NCBI GenBank assembly: GCA_947503935.1
Contig: CANNFR010000009.1
Span: forward strand, 1-64,000
Length of the DNA: 64,000 bases
DNA from: an uncultured Paracoccaceae bacterium
Lineage (GTDB): Bacteria > Pseudomonadota > Alphaproteobacteria > Rhodobacterales > Rhodobacteraceae
Direction of reading: 5' to 3'
The position numbers and the translations under genes were made by a program. The notes beneath the pieces are model-generated. The model saw only the letters and a program-made list of their open reading frames with translations. It was not told where the DNA came from and did not search any database. The stretch's first letter is position 1; each line of letters begins with the position of its first letter. Of the stretch, positions 8,501 to 16,588 are shown piece by piece.

Positions 8501-9604
8501 CACAAACCGATCGTCAAGCGACTTCAACCTTGCTCCCTTCATAACGTCACTTCGGCTTGTGACTACAAACATGCGGTCAGGGGAAGCAGTCGCGAGGAAC
8601 TCGTTAATGGCGTCATTCCAAGGCAAGCTGTCAGGTTCGATGCGATACTTCCCCCATGGGTCTTCGATTTCGAAGATGACGGGTCCTGACGTCTTGTCAT
8701 CTCGCAGACGTTCGGGACCACCCTCGATCTTAATATGAGACAGACCAGGGCTTTCGTCGCGGAGCGTGGCAATAAGAGCCTTCGCTGTAGTAGTTTTCCC
8801 TGTTCCGGACGGGCCAGTAAGGACAATTGCATTCTTTGTGCACAACTGATCCAATAGTTCTTCCCAATTGGCGGGTGGTACAAATTCATGTAGATCTTTT
8901 GAGACGCCATCATACCCTCCATGCGCCTCTACGACCTTGATGACCTCTTGCCGCGTCCAGACGCCAGCCTGAGCCCCTTTCATCCGCGTCAAAGCGCCTT
9001 TCTCTAGCTCTTCTACACATGATTTTATCCGACCGTAGGGAACTCGAAACCGTTCTATAAGGCTCCTCGAAATTCGGTACTCAACCTTTTCTTGATCCAG
9101 GTTGTTCCAGACGGCGACTCGACCATCAGAGCCGCTTGGCAAGGACTTCGCCAGGGTTTTTGGCATGGGTTTCAGCCGGTTCCAATGAGCGGGGCCAGCA
9201 ACTTTTAGCTTCCTAGCCACACCGTCGAGATCAGCAGATGTCACAAGCAGGTAGTGGACATCTGCATCCTTCAGCATGTCCTTTGCAGACGCTCGTTTCT
9301 TACCATGTGCGAGCAAAGACTTGATCTGCCCAATCTTCCAAGGGCCAGTGTTTCTCAGCTTGCACTGCACCACAAGTTTTTTGGTCTTGACCTTGAGGCC
9401 TTGCGTTAGGCACCCGGGTTCATCGTTCAAATCGGTTTCCAGATCTTCCTCACTTGCCGGTTCAAGGGTGATCTGGTCGGTCTGCTGTCTGTCTGCCAAC
9501 AGTTCCAGCGCGAACAGAACTGATACCTTCAGTTGGTACCAGTACCCATCAAGCGATGATTGGGCGCTCGTCTCTGTGTCTGTTTCGACTGCGGTTTCTG
9601 TCAT
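5576..9604 (-). CDS. Large STAND-type NTPase with predicted N-terminal nuclease domain and HEAT-like C-terminus
   Basis: A 1342-residue protein with three recognisable parts. Residues 17-110 look like a DUF4297/Cap4-like or other PD-(D/E)xK nuclease: DGYWYQLKVSVLFALELL, acidic ITLEPASEEDLE, then VVQCK with the Q80-x-K82 pair. The P-loop GPSGTGKTT falls at about 263-271, followed by a Walker B-like VIFEIEDPWG, consistent with an nSTAND3-type NTPase. The remaining 800 residues are helical and end in HEAT-like repeats (for example SLVRRRLVEMLTEKQD) and a lysine-rich tail. Nuclease-STAND-repeat order is that of Avs-type antiviral sensors, so a phage-sensing nuclease is a reasonable inference. It lies 127 bp downstream of a TrlF-like gene on the same strand. 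I cannot name a published subfamily. Confidence 0.7.
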   Translation of the reverse strand: MTETAVETDTETSAQSSLDGYWYQLKVSVLFALELLADRQQTDQITLEPASEEDLETDLNDEPGCLTQGLKVKTKKLVVQCKLRNTGPWKIGQIKSLLAHGKKRASAKDMLKDADVHYLLVTSADLDGVARKLKVAGPAHWNRLKPMPKTLAKSLPSGSDGRVAVWNNLDQEKVEYRISRSLIERFRVPYGRIKSCVEELEKGALTRMKGAQAGVWTRQEVIKVVEAHGGYDGVSKDLHEFVPPANWEELLDQLCTKNAIVLTGPSGTGKTTTAKALIATLRDESPGLSHIKIEGGPERLRDDKTSGPVIFEIEDPWGKYRIEPDSLPWNDAINEFLATASPDRMFVVTSRSDVMKGARLKSLDDRFVSKLLAGHYRASDRGKLFDLRLKSFPRTEQISSLKYRSSVVKNLVLPLEVDRFFSAASLGPEDGENEASFMNRCITSARNQSIESSLCLAVESQEMWEAAAVLWALLKARKKISFNTLEDIEYDLCAQIPKLEDKLSAFSSFLVAGGNFRQDKTTFSCSHPRVEAGLEQSMLERPNAASRTLNKLLDVLVGLDEHNNTDWGVETVAQIFAASRTVDSLRIKVSERTQSRLDDWLTWRVASLDDSFGDDLTTAAKAGSKNCAVAELARWLEESPIDKQWFNMTSWKEPKKSDDWYVWVAGEPHTHAICDAFVTRIVPFRNGSFRGKFHEAIRKLSPNLTPSFLGALRRIIGHGYNPNAEILIDGAMVDLEAFAHVFSEAAEFCEQQRADQDRGKLLPLFNRDYDDEAIDHYWESMGEDGHTASEILSAYIEKLRERDEWALLAAHPNTRGFTWEWLRAAQKSVQPPCTAELLALYELAKYGSFESNFWELLEKHYDPALESLLQARLNKGSENDDARVSATRTALKHALPLIEGAFSASSDLKLQRLLELALDVQTCLVDEKGEDEISGLDFSSLTSGIDQNTQEAISALLVHNNVGISELCRELLRSIPEDTHHSRNLAVSRILLQSGQNVAGRLKNIISATLEVDDGNIEIATQAMQLAAAILDNSLVDLGLQHDFARVRVEAMNAVFASSTDALPARLLETYRDPSSLVRRRLVEMLTEKQDRSHIPTLIQLSYDTWTPDHHQHYEEEVSFPIAESAIELLREQPSLSDDVYQELVKSLRVTKNYGVRFELLRAMARHGSVARQAKLVRIAIGEGRPTLQELVARAIFIESDSFECGNLDLVDDDKLASVSPDVCIWLCMLVSVIAPKDRLMQATKKLASNPDRQVFVSLFLLTNTEHRTEPQYKAIASFLPSSVVARLEEMVQTGCCEDLTFLDALGEVKSVERVKMAFRTWSKKKVKTTKAKPEKSKKNRS

Positions 9605-9731
9605 GCCAGATATCCATTGGGAGCCTTAGCCAAGTGGCTAGCTAGTACTGTATAGGCATCAATAAACCTGGAGGCGATCACTACGAACGGCTTTGAAGCG
9701 GACAATAAGCTTGCCTCGTTCTTCTTCAGGT

Positions 9732-12728
9732 TCACCTTTTTAATCTTACCCTCAACCGACGCGCTCGCTCTTTAAACGCAACTTCACCACCCTCCAAAAT
9801 ATCGCAAACCGCCTCTCGAATTTCTGCACTTTCCAAACCACCTGATAAATAGGATATTTCCGGCAATTCCCCTCGTGTGTGGTTCTCCGCGTTGGCGATG
9901 ATGATTTGGTCGGCGTCTGTATTGATCACAAGATTAGCGTTGTGGGTGACCATTATCACTTGTCGCTTTGCTTTAGCCGCGATGAACAAGTCGACCAACT
10001 CATCGTTGACCGACTTTGGATCCAAATTCTCTTCTGGTTGATCGATAATCAAAGGGCGCGTGTCAGCATCATCGAGCGCCAGATAGAGTAGCAGAAGGAC
10101 AATTCCGCGTGTGCCAGGCGACAGCTTGCGAATATCGACGCCATCAAAATCGATGCCGTACTGTAGGCTGATATGATCCGTTGAATACAACCACTTCGCA
10201 AAGCGTTTGAGCCAGTTGCGATACTCCATCTCATCCGATTTCGTAACATTGGCATGCTCGAGTAAAGCAGGCATGTGCTCGGCTCGAAAAGCTGCCATGG
10301 CTTTGCCTACGTCTTCTGCATCGCCAGTTTCCCAAATGGCTTTGAGGTCATTGTTGACTTTCGACAGGAACGTGCCAGCGCCTTTGAATGGAGTATCCCT
10401 GCGTAGATCGATAAGATGCTTTTCTGCGAAGGCTGCCCATTTGTCGACGTCGACCGAACGGGATACTGTAAACGACATTTTTTTGAGGCTTCCGGTTGAA
10501 CCGGACAGTCTATCAAGCAACGGCTTATAGAGTTCGGTCAGAACGGCCTGTTCTGAGGTAACTGCGCTAAATACTCGAGCATAGGCTTCGTCTCTTTCAG
10601 CCTGCAACTCTGTGATACGTGCGCGAGCTCCATTTGCCGTCTCGAGCTTTTCATTCAAGATGGTAAGGGATGTAGTTTCTGCTGAAATCTTCGAAGTGAG
10701 GGCAGAGAATTGCTTCTTGGTCACTTCATCGGCAGCAACTAGTTTTTCAAGCCGCGAGATTTCGGCCTGTAGGAGCGCTAAAGGTTGCTTGCTGAGCTCA
10801 GCACCTTCGGGGATTAGAGGAGACTCCGCAGTGGCGGGCGCTGGAGGGGTGACACCCTTCCAAGAATCTATGGATTTTTCGCAGTTCTCAAGAAGTTGAA
10901 CGAGTTGGGCGTCGACATCACCTGTGTAATCAATCCGAAACGCATCCCAATCACTGTTTTTTATCTGGCTGGCCTTTCGACGCTCCTGAGTTGCTCGCAA
11001 GAGTTCAGGGGCCTTCGCTGTTCTTAGGTCCTTCACATCATCTGAAAGCCCCTCTAGCGCCGACTTTTGCTGATTGAAATGCCGGAGGTAACCGCGAACT
11101 GTTTCGGCTGCCGTTGAGAGCGCGTTTAAGCGTGCCATTCGGGTTTCAGAACCCCTAACGACCAGTTTGGCACGATCATCTTTCAGCTGCTTGATGAGCT
11201 TGTTCTTAGTCTCAATATCTGCAGTTAATTTGGACACCATCCGAACTTGTTCGTACTCGGTACTAATCCGATCCGACAATGAAACGATTGTTTCTTCTTC
11301 GCGCTCTCTGGCGTGACGAAACCGAGCCGACTTCAGCTCAAGCAGTTCTCGAAAATCAAGGGCACCCTCCCTATCCGTCAGGGTGTGGGCCTCGTAAATT
11401 ACGCGTTCAATTTCGCGTAAGAGGCCGTCGGTCATCGTATCTGCCGAGCACAAGTCTTCTACAAACTGCTGAGAAAGATAACGCGCGCGCTGATTAATTA
11501 CGTCTGGTTGATCACGGCCATCGAGGTATCTTGTGGTCGGCTCGCCCGCGCGCCATATCGCCTTAATCTTGGCGTCCCCCAATAGGTCGTTTGCGCGGCT
11601 CAAGAAGGACGGGCTTGGCTTGGAACCGTGCTCGCCTTCAGTGGTTTGGGGCGTAGCATCGCAAACTGAAGCGACAATATCAGCCAGTGCGGTTTTCCCA
11701 GAACCTCGAGCGCCAATCACGGCAACGAGACCATGATTGAAGCCTATTTGAGGCGTCTTCGCCCATGGTGCGTCCACCAACTCAACTTCATCGATTAGCT
11801 GAGACGGCGTTCCAAATGATGGTGGAGCCTCGCCAACGAATGCCCGTCCGGCAGGATCGATGCAGGCTTGCCGAAGCGCATCGAACTCTAGCCCTCCTTT
11901 GATCCATGAAAAACGGTTTCCATCTGGTCTCCCTACAGTCCGCGTCTCGTGACTGTCGCTTCCATGCATGCATGGCTTCAGCCCCCCATAGCTTGACATG
12001 AGTTCCTCGGGGGAAGCAGCGCGAAGACCCAGCCAAAACTCACGTTGAGCAACGCTACTCGCAAATATGATGTCGGCGAATTTCTCAATCTCTTGCCTTA
12101 AGGTCGCGTCCGCAGCTTCTTTTACTCCAGAGGTCCCGTCGTCCTTGCTGCCAGCAACCGCCACAAGGATATTTTCTTGCGCCCATTTTGACTTGTCAAA
12201 CTCATCTCGAAGCTGGTCGAAGCCGACCTTAAACTGTGTTGCTCCATGCTCTAGAGCAAGTTCGTCAGTGGTTTTGGAGGCGTCCGTTAGACGCCCTAAA
12301 CGGATTAGGTCCTCCCTCGTGCAGTTGAAGCTTTCGTCGTGGGCACGAAACCTAAGATTTCGAACAAACGCCTTCGCTTTCTCAAGATGGTCAGAATCTT
12401 CAGGACTCACCATGAGGTGCATGTTCACCCACCCACCCTTGGTTGTGCCAATTCCGATGCGCAGCTCAACATTCAGAAAGATCAGTTCAATTTCACTTAG
12501 CCGTCCGCTTTGCTTTGCTTCCAGCACTTTTTCGTAGGTATGGGTAAGATAGTAATCAGTGACGCCCAATGCCTTGATTCTCTGTGATGCATTTTCGAGC
12601 GCGGAGAGATAGTCCTCCCAAGCATTGGGACCTTTGAACTGATCGTTCATCACTGTTCCGGGAGCATGAATATGCGGCTCCCACCTGTGCCACTCAGAAC
12701 CCTTGTTCAACACTACTCCAGCTCCCAA
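9732..12728 (-). CDS. TrlF family AAA-like ATPase with N-terminal PHP domain
   Basis: A 998-residue protein. The N-terminus is a PHP-type phosphoesterase: EPHIHAPG (H19, H21), a central metal-ligand region, and CMHGSDSHE near residue 255. The second half is an SMC/ABC-like ATPase split by coiled coil: Walker A GARGSGKTALAD at about 336-347, long charged helices at about 470-760, then an ABC-type signature region KLSPGTRGIVLLLLYLAL and Walker B LIIDQPEENLD near 890, with a switch histidine in VIMVTHNANLV. The PHP plus ATPase layout matches the family NCBI calls TrlF. Such proteins are common in defence islands; the substrate is unknown. The start is TTG at 12728, or more likely GTG at 12713, which has GGGAGC about 8 bases upstream. 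Confidence 0.8.
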   Translation of the reverse strand: MGAGVVLNKGSEWHRWEPHIHAPGTVMNDQFKGPNAWEDYLSALENASQRIKALGVTDYYLTHTYEKVLEAKQSGRLSEIELIFLNVELRIGIGTTKGGWVNMHLMVSPEDSDHLEKAKAFVRNLRFRAHDESFNCTREDLIRLGRLTDASKTTDELALEHGATQFKVGFDQLRDEFDKSKWAQENILVAVAGSKDDGTSGVKEAADATLRQEIEKFADIIFASSVAQREFWLGLRAASPEELMSSYGGLKPCMHGSDSHETRTVGRPDGNRFSWIKGGLEFDALRQACIDPAGRAFVGEAPPSFGTPSQLIDEVELVDAPWAKTPQIGFNHGLVAVIGARGSGKTALADIVASVCDATPQTTEGEHGSKPSPSFLSRANDLLGDAKIKAIWRAGEPTTRYLDGRDQPDVINQRARYLSQQFVEDLCSADTMTDGLLREIERVIYEAHTLTDREGALDFRELLELKSARFRHAREREEETIVSLSDRISTEYEQVRMVSKLTADIETKNKLIKQLKDDRAKLVVRGSETRMARLNALSTAAETVRGYLRHFNQQKSALEGLSDDVKDLRTAKAPELLRATQERRKASQIKNSDWDAFRIDYTGDVDAQLVQLLENCEKSIDSWKGVTPPAPATAESPLIPEGAELSKQPLALLQAEISRLEKLVAADEVTKKQFSALTSKISAETTSLTILNEKLETANGARARITELQAERDEAYARVFSAVTSEQAVLTELYKPLLDRLSGSTGSLKKMSFTVSRSVDVDKWAAFAEKHLIDLRRDTPFKGAGTFLSKVNNDLKAIWETGDAEDVGKAMAAFRAEHMPALLEHANVTKSDEMEYRNWLKRFAKWLYSTDHISLQYGIDFDGVDIRKLSPGTRGIVLLLLYLALDDADTRPLIIDQPEENLDPKSVNDELVDLFIAAKAKRQVIMVTHNANLVINTDADQIIIANAENHTRGELPEISYLSGGLESAEIREAVCDILEGGEVAFKERARRLRVRLKR

Positions 12729-12744
12729 TTCTTCTTAAAGAATT

Positions 12745-13155
12745 CTAATCTGAAAACATATTGGTAGAATTGGACATTCTGCGCGAAGATACAACCTTAG
12801 CGCTTGCAACGCAGTGAAACTTTGGACCGGTGGCGAAGTCCCTCAATGTCTGCTTTTTGGAGAGCTTGATGACGTGTTCCTGACTGCAGCGAACTTCCGC
12901 TTTCCGTCCGTTCTGCGGAAAAGCAACGTGTTCCCGCAAATGCCGCAGACCGCCCTTGCCGGATTGAAAATAATGCTTGTTCAGCGTCGGGAATGTGATG
13001 CCCAGATATCTCGCGATCTGAGCCTTCTTCATGTCGACCACCAGCAACACCCTGATTTTGCGCGCATTTTCTGCGGTCGGCACATGGCCGTTTGCACCGG
13101 GCTTCCCGTGGCTCTCAGGGATAGGGTCACCCAGCAGGTCGAATTTCTGGCTCAC
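12745..13155 (-). CDS. Small HTH protein, phage packaging-region type, altered C-terminus
   Basis: A 136-residue protein. Residues 28-60 (ENARKIRVLLVVDMKKAQIA, then RYLGITFPTLNKHYF) form a helix-turn-helix of the kind found in a small protein encoded beside HNH endonucleases and terminases in Rhodobacteraceae prophages. After HYF the sequence no longer resembles that family, which normally continues with an acidic helical region, so the 3' part may be frameshifted or replaced. The start is GTG at 13155 with GGAGA upstream; the open frame extends further but overlaps nothing useful. It ends 16 bp before the TrlF start. DNA binding is likely; a role in packaging or in regulating the downstream defence genes is inference. 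Confidence 0.5.
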   Translation of the reverse strand: MSQKFDLLGDPIPESHGKPGANGHVPTAENARKIRVLLVVDMKKAQIARYLGITFPTLNKHYFQSGKGGLRHLREHVAFPQNGRKAEVRCSQEHVIKLSKKQTLRDFATGPKFHCVASAKVVSSRRMSNSTNMFSD

Positions 13156-13252
13156 AGAAAAAAATTCTCCGAATGAGAGGAACGCGGGTCTAGCGATTGA
13201 GGCCTTCCAGCCTTTTCGACCGCCCCCCTCTTTGGTTGATGAGTACGGGGCC

Positions 13253-13654
13253 TCAGGGCCGGCCGCGCTTCTCGATGCCCTGCTTGACCCTGTCGTGGTA
13301 CGCCTTCGACACAGCCTGCAGGTTGTCCTCATCCCAGAACAGATCCAGGTCGCCGCGATGGGCGCGGATGTGGTCGACCACCGGACTGTTGGGCGCGGGA
13401 TAGCGACCAACCAGAGCGACACCTGTCGCCTGGCACTGCCAGCCGTCGCGGTTCAGGATCTTCAGGCGCAGCCTTTGCCAGCGCGCGGTGTTGATTGGTC
13501 CGTCCGACCGTCTCTGGCCTTTGCGCTCATGCTGCGCCAGGCCATCCCGGCGGGACCGCATTGATCCCAGCCGAGGCTTGGGCGACTTGAGGCGCGGCAT
13601 GTTTAGATCGGGTCGGCCCAGCGGCTTATGTTTGTCAGGCGATTGCGGGGCCAA
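13253..13654 (-). CDS. HNH endonuclease (phage type)
   Basis: A 133-residue basic protein. An arginine-rich N-terminus is followed by RWQRLRLKILNRDGWQCQATGV and the HNH core VVDHIRAHRGDLDLFWDEDNLQAVSKAYHDRVKQ (given here in parts): first His in VDHI, Asn in DNLQ, last His in YHD. This is the short HNH nuclease commonly encoded next to phage terminase genes, where it assists DNA packaging. No terminase follows here, so with the HTH gene downstream it is probably a phage or satellite remnant. Confidence 0.8.
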   Translation of the reverse strand: MAPQSPDKHKPLGRPDLNMPRLKSPKPRLGSMRSRRDGLAQHERKGQRRSDGPINTARWQRLRLKILNRDGWQCQATGVALVGRYPAPNSPVVDHIRAHRGDLDLFWDEDNLQAVSKAYHDRVKQGIEKRGRP

Positions 13655-13972
13655 ACGTCATGTACGTCTGTTCAATATCCGTCGCGCCCACGAACGCCTC
13701 CGAAATCGCGGCGGAGAGCAGCCGTTCGCTGCGAAGCTCAAGAATGGCCGCTGCGCCGCGTGCCGGCGCCAAGCCGTAGTACCGGAGTGAGCCAAAGCAT
13801 CGACGTCGCCGCATTCTACTCGTTCCTTCGGCTTGATGTTGCGGGCTGTGCCGCCCTGCACTCGAGTAGCGTGCCGGCTGCTAGTGGAATCTTAATCTCC
13901 TTATAACTAGAAATTCTTGCTTCACACTCTACTTCATATGTTATACTCCACCTAAGAAAGAGGGCGAACAAC
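13655..13972. other. Gene-free divergent intergenic region
   Basis: About 318 bp between the HNH gene (leftward) and the TIGR04255 gene (rightward). The last 100 bp are AT-rich compared with the surroundings and include TATACT at 13942-13947 about 25 bases before the next start, with possible but poorly spaced -35 boxes (TTGCTT, TTCACA) upstream. Nothing else is recognised. Confidence 0.4.
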
Positions 13973-14785
13973 ATGACAAATCGTTGCGACGACCCCCTCT
14001 TCGGGGAGGTTCCTGATCGTGTGCTCCTGAGCAACGCGCCCTTGGTGCGCGTGCTCGGGCAAGTGAGATTTCCTCGGATTGCCAAGATCGCGGAAGAAAG
14101 CTACATCGCGGATTTCCAAGAAGCGATCCGTGATGAGTACCCGCATTTTCAGAGCGACACGATCCAAGGTGTGGACATCGTTATCGACGGCAATGAAGTG
14201 AAGCCGCGGCAAGTCACTACTGTTATCTGGCGGTTCTTCGATGCGCGTAGGGTGCTGCGTGTGTCTTTGGGACCCGATGCGATCACCCTGGAAACGGCGA
14301 GCTATGTGTCCCGAGACGACTTCCTGTCTCGGTTCGAGTTCATTCTTGGAAAGCTCACAGAGACCATTCGCCCCTCGCTGGTGCAGCGTGTCGGGTTTAG
14401 ATATGTTGATCGGCTACAGGACCCTGTCGACGTTGAGGCCATATCGGATCTGGTTCATCCAGAGCTGCTGAATGTGCTGCAATCGGGACTGGTCCAACAC
14501 ATCGACATTTCGATGACCGAGATCACAGGCACGACCAAAGAAGGTAAAATCATTGCTCGGTATGGCCTTGCGCCTCCCAAGTTCAGCCATGACGTAGAAA
14601 TGGCGCCGCCTGTCGGTGTGAAAAGTTGGGTTCTCGACGTGGACTCCTACAGCACAAATTGTGAGGGGCAGAGCTTTGACCCCCAAACGCTGTGTGCCGA
14701 ACTCGACAAGGTTGCCGCGCGCGCCTATGCTTTCTTCCGGTGGAGTGTGACCGAAAAATTCTTGGAACGTTTTGGAGCAAAGTGA
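13973..14785 (+). CDS. TIGR04255 family protein
   Basis: A 270-residue protein recognised by its opening NAPLVRVLGQVRFPRI and the central RVGFRYVDRLQDP, which are typical of the sporadically distributed family TIGR04255. Its biochemical role is unknown. The start ATG is preceded by AAGAGGGCGAAC. It is the first gene of a tight three-gene set: the next gene starts one base after its stop. Lower GC at the promoter and presence next to defence-like genes suggest horizontally acquired cargo. Family call is fairly sure; function is not known. Confidence 0.75.
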   Translation: MTNRCDDPLFGEVPDRVLLSNAPLVRVLGQVRFPRIAKIAEESYIADFQEAIRDEYPHFQSDTIQGVDIVIDGNEVKPRQVTTVIWRFFDARRVLRVSLGPDAITLETASYVSRDDFLSRFEFILGKLTETIRPSLVQRVGFRYVDRLQDPVDVEAISDLVHPELLNVLQSGLVQHIDISMTEITGTTKEGKIIARYGLAPPKFSHDVEMAPPVGVKSWVLDVDSYSTNCEGQSFDPQTLCAELDKVAARAYAFFRWSVTEKFLERFGAK

Positions 14786-14786
14786 C

Positions 14787-15515
14787 ATGCTGATTGAACA
14801 ACTTTCCGCAGGCGCGGCATCGGCCGCGATCCTTTTCGCTCCGACTGTGAATGGGGCAACTCGATTTAACGTGATGGATGAAGCCACACCCGAAGTGGCG
14901 GCACCGTTCTCGCATGGGCAGAGTTTCAAGGTGTTCGAGCGAGACATTCAAGCGTTCGCCATGCGCCAAGAATACCTTGATAGCAGCACTGCACTGAACA
15001 TTCCGGTGTCGTTCTCAGTGGCGGATAACGATCCAACCGTGAACACAACACCCGCCGAAATGGTCCACGAACTTCGGCGGATTTCTGGGCTGACATGGGC
15101 TCAGATTGCGGAGGTTTTCGACGTGTCTGCGCGCGCTCCTTATCATTGGGCATCTGGAAAGGCTGTGTCCGCTGAAAACCATGAGCACCTTGGCCAAGTC
15201 GTGACTGCTCTCAGGTTCATCGACAGAGGATCAGCCGAAGAGAACCGCAATCTGCTCTTGGGCAACGCGCGACCGGGGCAAACCTTTTTAGATTTGCTGT
15301 GTGGCGGAGAGTATGAACTTGTCCGTGCGCTGGCCGGCGAAGGTGCGGGCCGCCCGTCCTTCGGGCCTGCGTTGACGCTGGACGCCAAGAGGTTCAACGC
15401 GCCAAGGCACTGGGGAGATGCCATCGAAGCGTCGAGCGGAATGGACGAAACAGAAATCCTGCCGCTCAGCCAACCGAAGCTGCGGCGCGCAAAGGCACGT
15501 CGAAGCAAGGCATAA
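14787..15515 (+). CDS. HTH protein of the TIGR04255 cassette
   Basis: A 242-residue protein of unknown function. Residues about 89-125 (MVHELRRISGLTWAQIAEVF, then DVSARAPYHWASGK) form an XRE-like helix-turn-helix, here placed in the middle of the protein instead of at its end. The N-terminal 85 residues look beta-rich, and the C-terminus is a basic tail (KLRRAKARRSKA). ATG at 14787 is used, with GGAG ten bases upstream and one base after the previous stop. Position between two unknown proteins makes it the likely DNA-binding or regulatory partner of the cassette. Confidence 0.7.
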   Translation: MLIEQLSAGAASAAILFAPTVNGATRFNVMDEATPEVAAPFSHGQSFKVFERDIQAFAMRQEYLDSSTALNIPVSFSVADNDPTVNTTPAEMVHELRRISGLTWAQIAEVFDVSARAPYHWASGKAVSAENHEHLGQVVTALRFIDRGSAEENRNLLLGNARPGQTFLDLLCGGEYELVRALAGEGAGRPSFGPALTLDAKRFNAPRHWGDAIEASSGMDETEILPLSQPKLRRAKARRSKA

Positions 15516-15527
15516 AGGAAGTGCTGG

Positions 15528-16385
15528 TTGACCGAGAAAACATCGGAGAGCGACGAGGGTTTTCTGGCTCGCCTTGCTGAATGGCAGCAAGGCGATTTCT
15601 CTATTGATTGTGGCGACTTCCTGTTTCGCGACGTCTCCGAGGCGACAGATGAAGACGAAGACGACGGAGGCGCAGTATTCGACTCCGGGATAGTCGGATT
15701 TGCTGTCATATCTCAGACTTGCGATGTTGTTCGGGAGCCAGATCGCGTCCCATATGTCTCTGTTTGCCCGATGGTGGTTGTAGACGCGAAACGTATTGCG
15801 GAGATCGGACGAGGCCAAGCACCTCGTTTCGGCCTTCTGTCGGGAGCGTCAGACGGAGTAGTCGTTGATTTCTCTCGCACGATGAGCGTGACTAAAAACC
15901 TTCTGGTGTCTTGGGAGCGGCAGCGCGGTTGTGCAGACGAGAACCAGCAACTCGAATTTGCAAGAGCAATTGAAAACTTCTTTGGCCGGTTTGCCTTTCC
16001 CGATGATTTCGTGGCATCGGTGGCGTCATTGCGCAAAGCGATCTTATCGAAGTACGGGAAAGGCGAATCTGACCTTGGTAAAGCCGTTCGTTCTATTCGC
16101 GAGATGCGCGTGTATCCCCATACGAGTTGGTCAGACGAAAACTCGGTTCCGATCACATTCGTTGCGGTTCTTGAGGATGAAGGGGAACGCGAACTAGTGG
16201 AGCGCGAAGAGATCAAGAGGCAAATCTGGCCGAAGATCAACGCTATTGAATGGAAAGGACCGTTCTCACTGCACGAAGGCGGTCTCCAGTTGGCCACGTT
16301 GGGTGATTTGACGGCTGCCGACTATCTGAACTCATACCCTCTCGACATCAACTCGCTATCGTTCGCGCGACGGTACATCGAATAG
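15528..16385 (+). CDS. Unknown protein with 'SQTCD' motif, third gene of the TIGR04255 cassette
   Basis: A 285-residue soluble protein. Residues about 55-75 contain GFAVISQTCDVVRE after a strongly acidic run (DEDEDDGG); the SQTCD block recurs in uncharacterised proteins of mobile regions as I remember them, and its Cys and Asp could be catalytic or metal-binding, but I know no activity. The start is TTG at 15528 with AGGAAG six bases upstream, 12 bp after the preceding gene, so it belongs to the same operon. The C-terminal 60 residues carry a conserved-looking domain ending in LSFARRYIE. Confidence 0.65.
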   Translation: MTEKTSESDEGFLARLAEWQQGDFSIDCGDFLFRDVSEATDEDEDDGGAVFDSGIVGFAVISQTCDVVREPDRVPYVSVCPMVVVDAKRIAEIGRGQAPRFGLLSGASDGVVVDFSRTMSVTKNLLVSWERQRGCADENQQLEFARAIENFFGRFAFPDDFVASVASLRKAILSKYGKGESDLGKAVRSIREMRVYPHTSWSDENSVPITFVAVLEDEGERELVEREEIKRQIWPKINAIEWKGPFSLHEGGLQLATLGDLTAADYLNSYPLDINSLSFARRYIE

Positions 16386-16588
16386 GTCTTCGTTTCGAGG
16401 CAGGCGACGCAACCACGCTCACCTTTCGGAAAGCTGTCGTTCGTAACGCCTCAATCGAACTTCAGCTTTGGGCCGTCCCTGCCAAGGCGGTGCTACCGAT
16501 CCGGCGGGCATGCTGCGGTCGATCTAATGGCAGTTGTGAGCCCTTGTTGTCTTCTTCTGCGGTGCGGAAAGGTATGCTAGCCTAGGGC

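Noticed and set aside
13253-13654. Degenerate HNH nuclease lacking zinc cysteines
   Set aside because: The AVSKAYHD-type ending is, as far as I recall, normal in this Rhodobacteraceae HNH subfamily, so loss of function is not supported.
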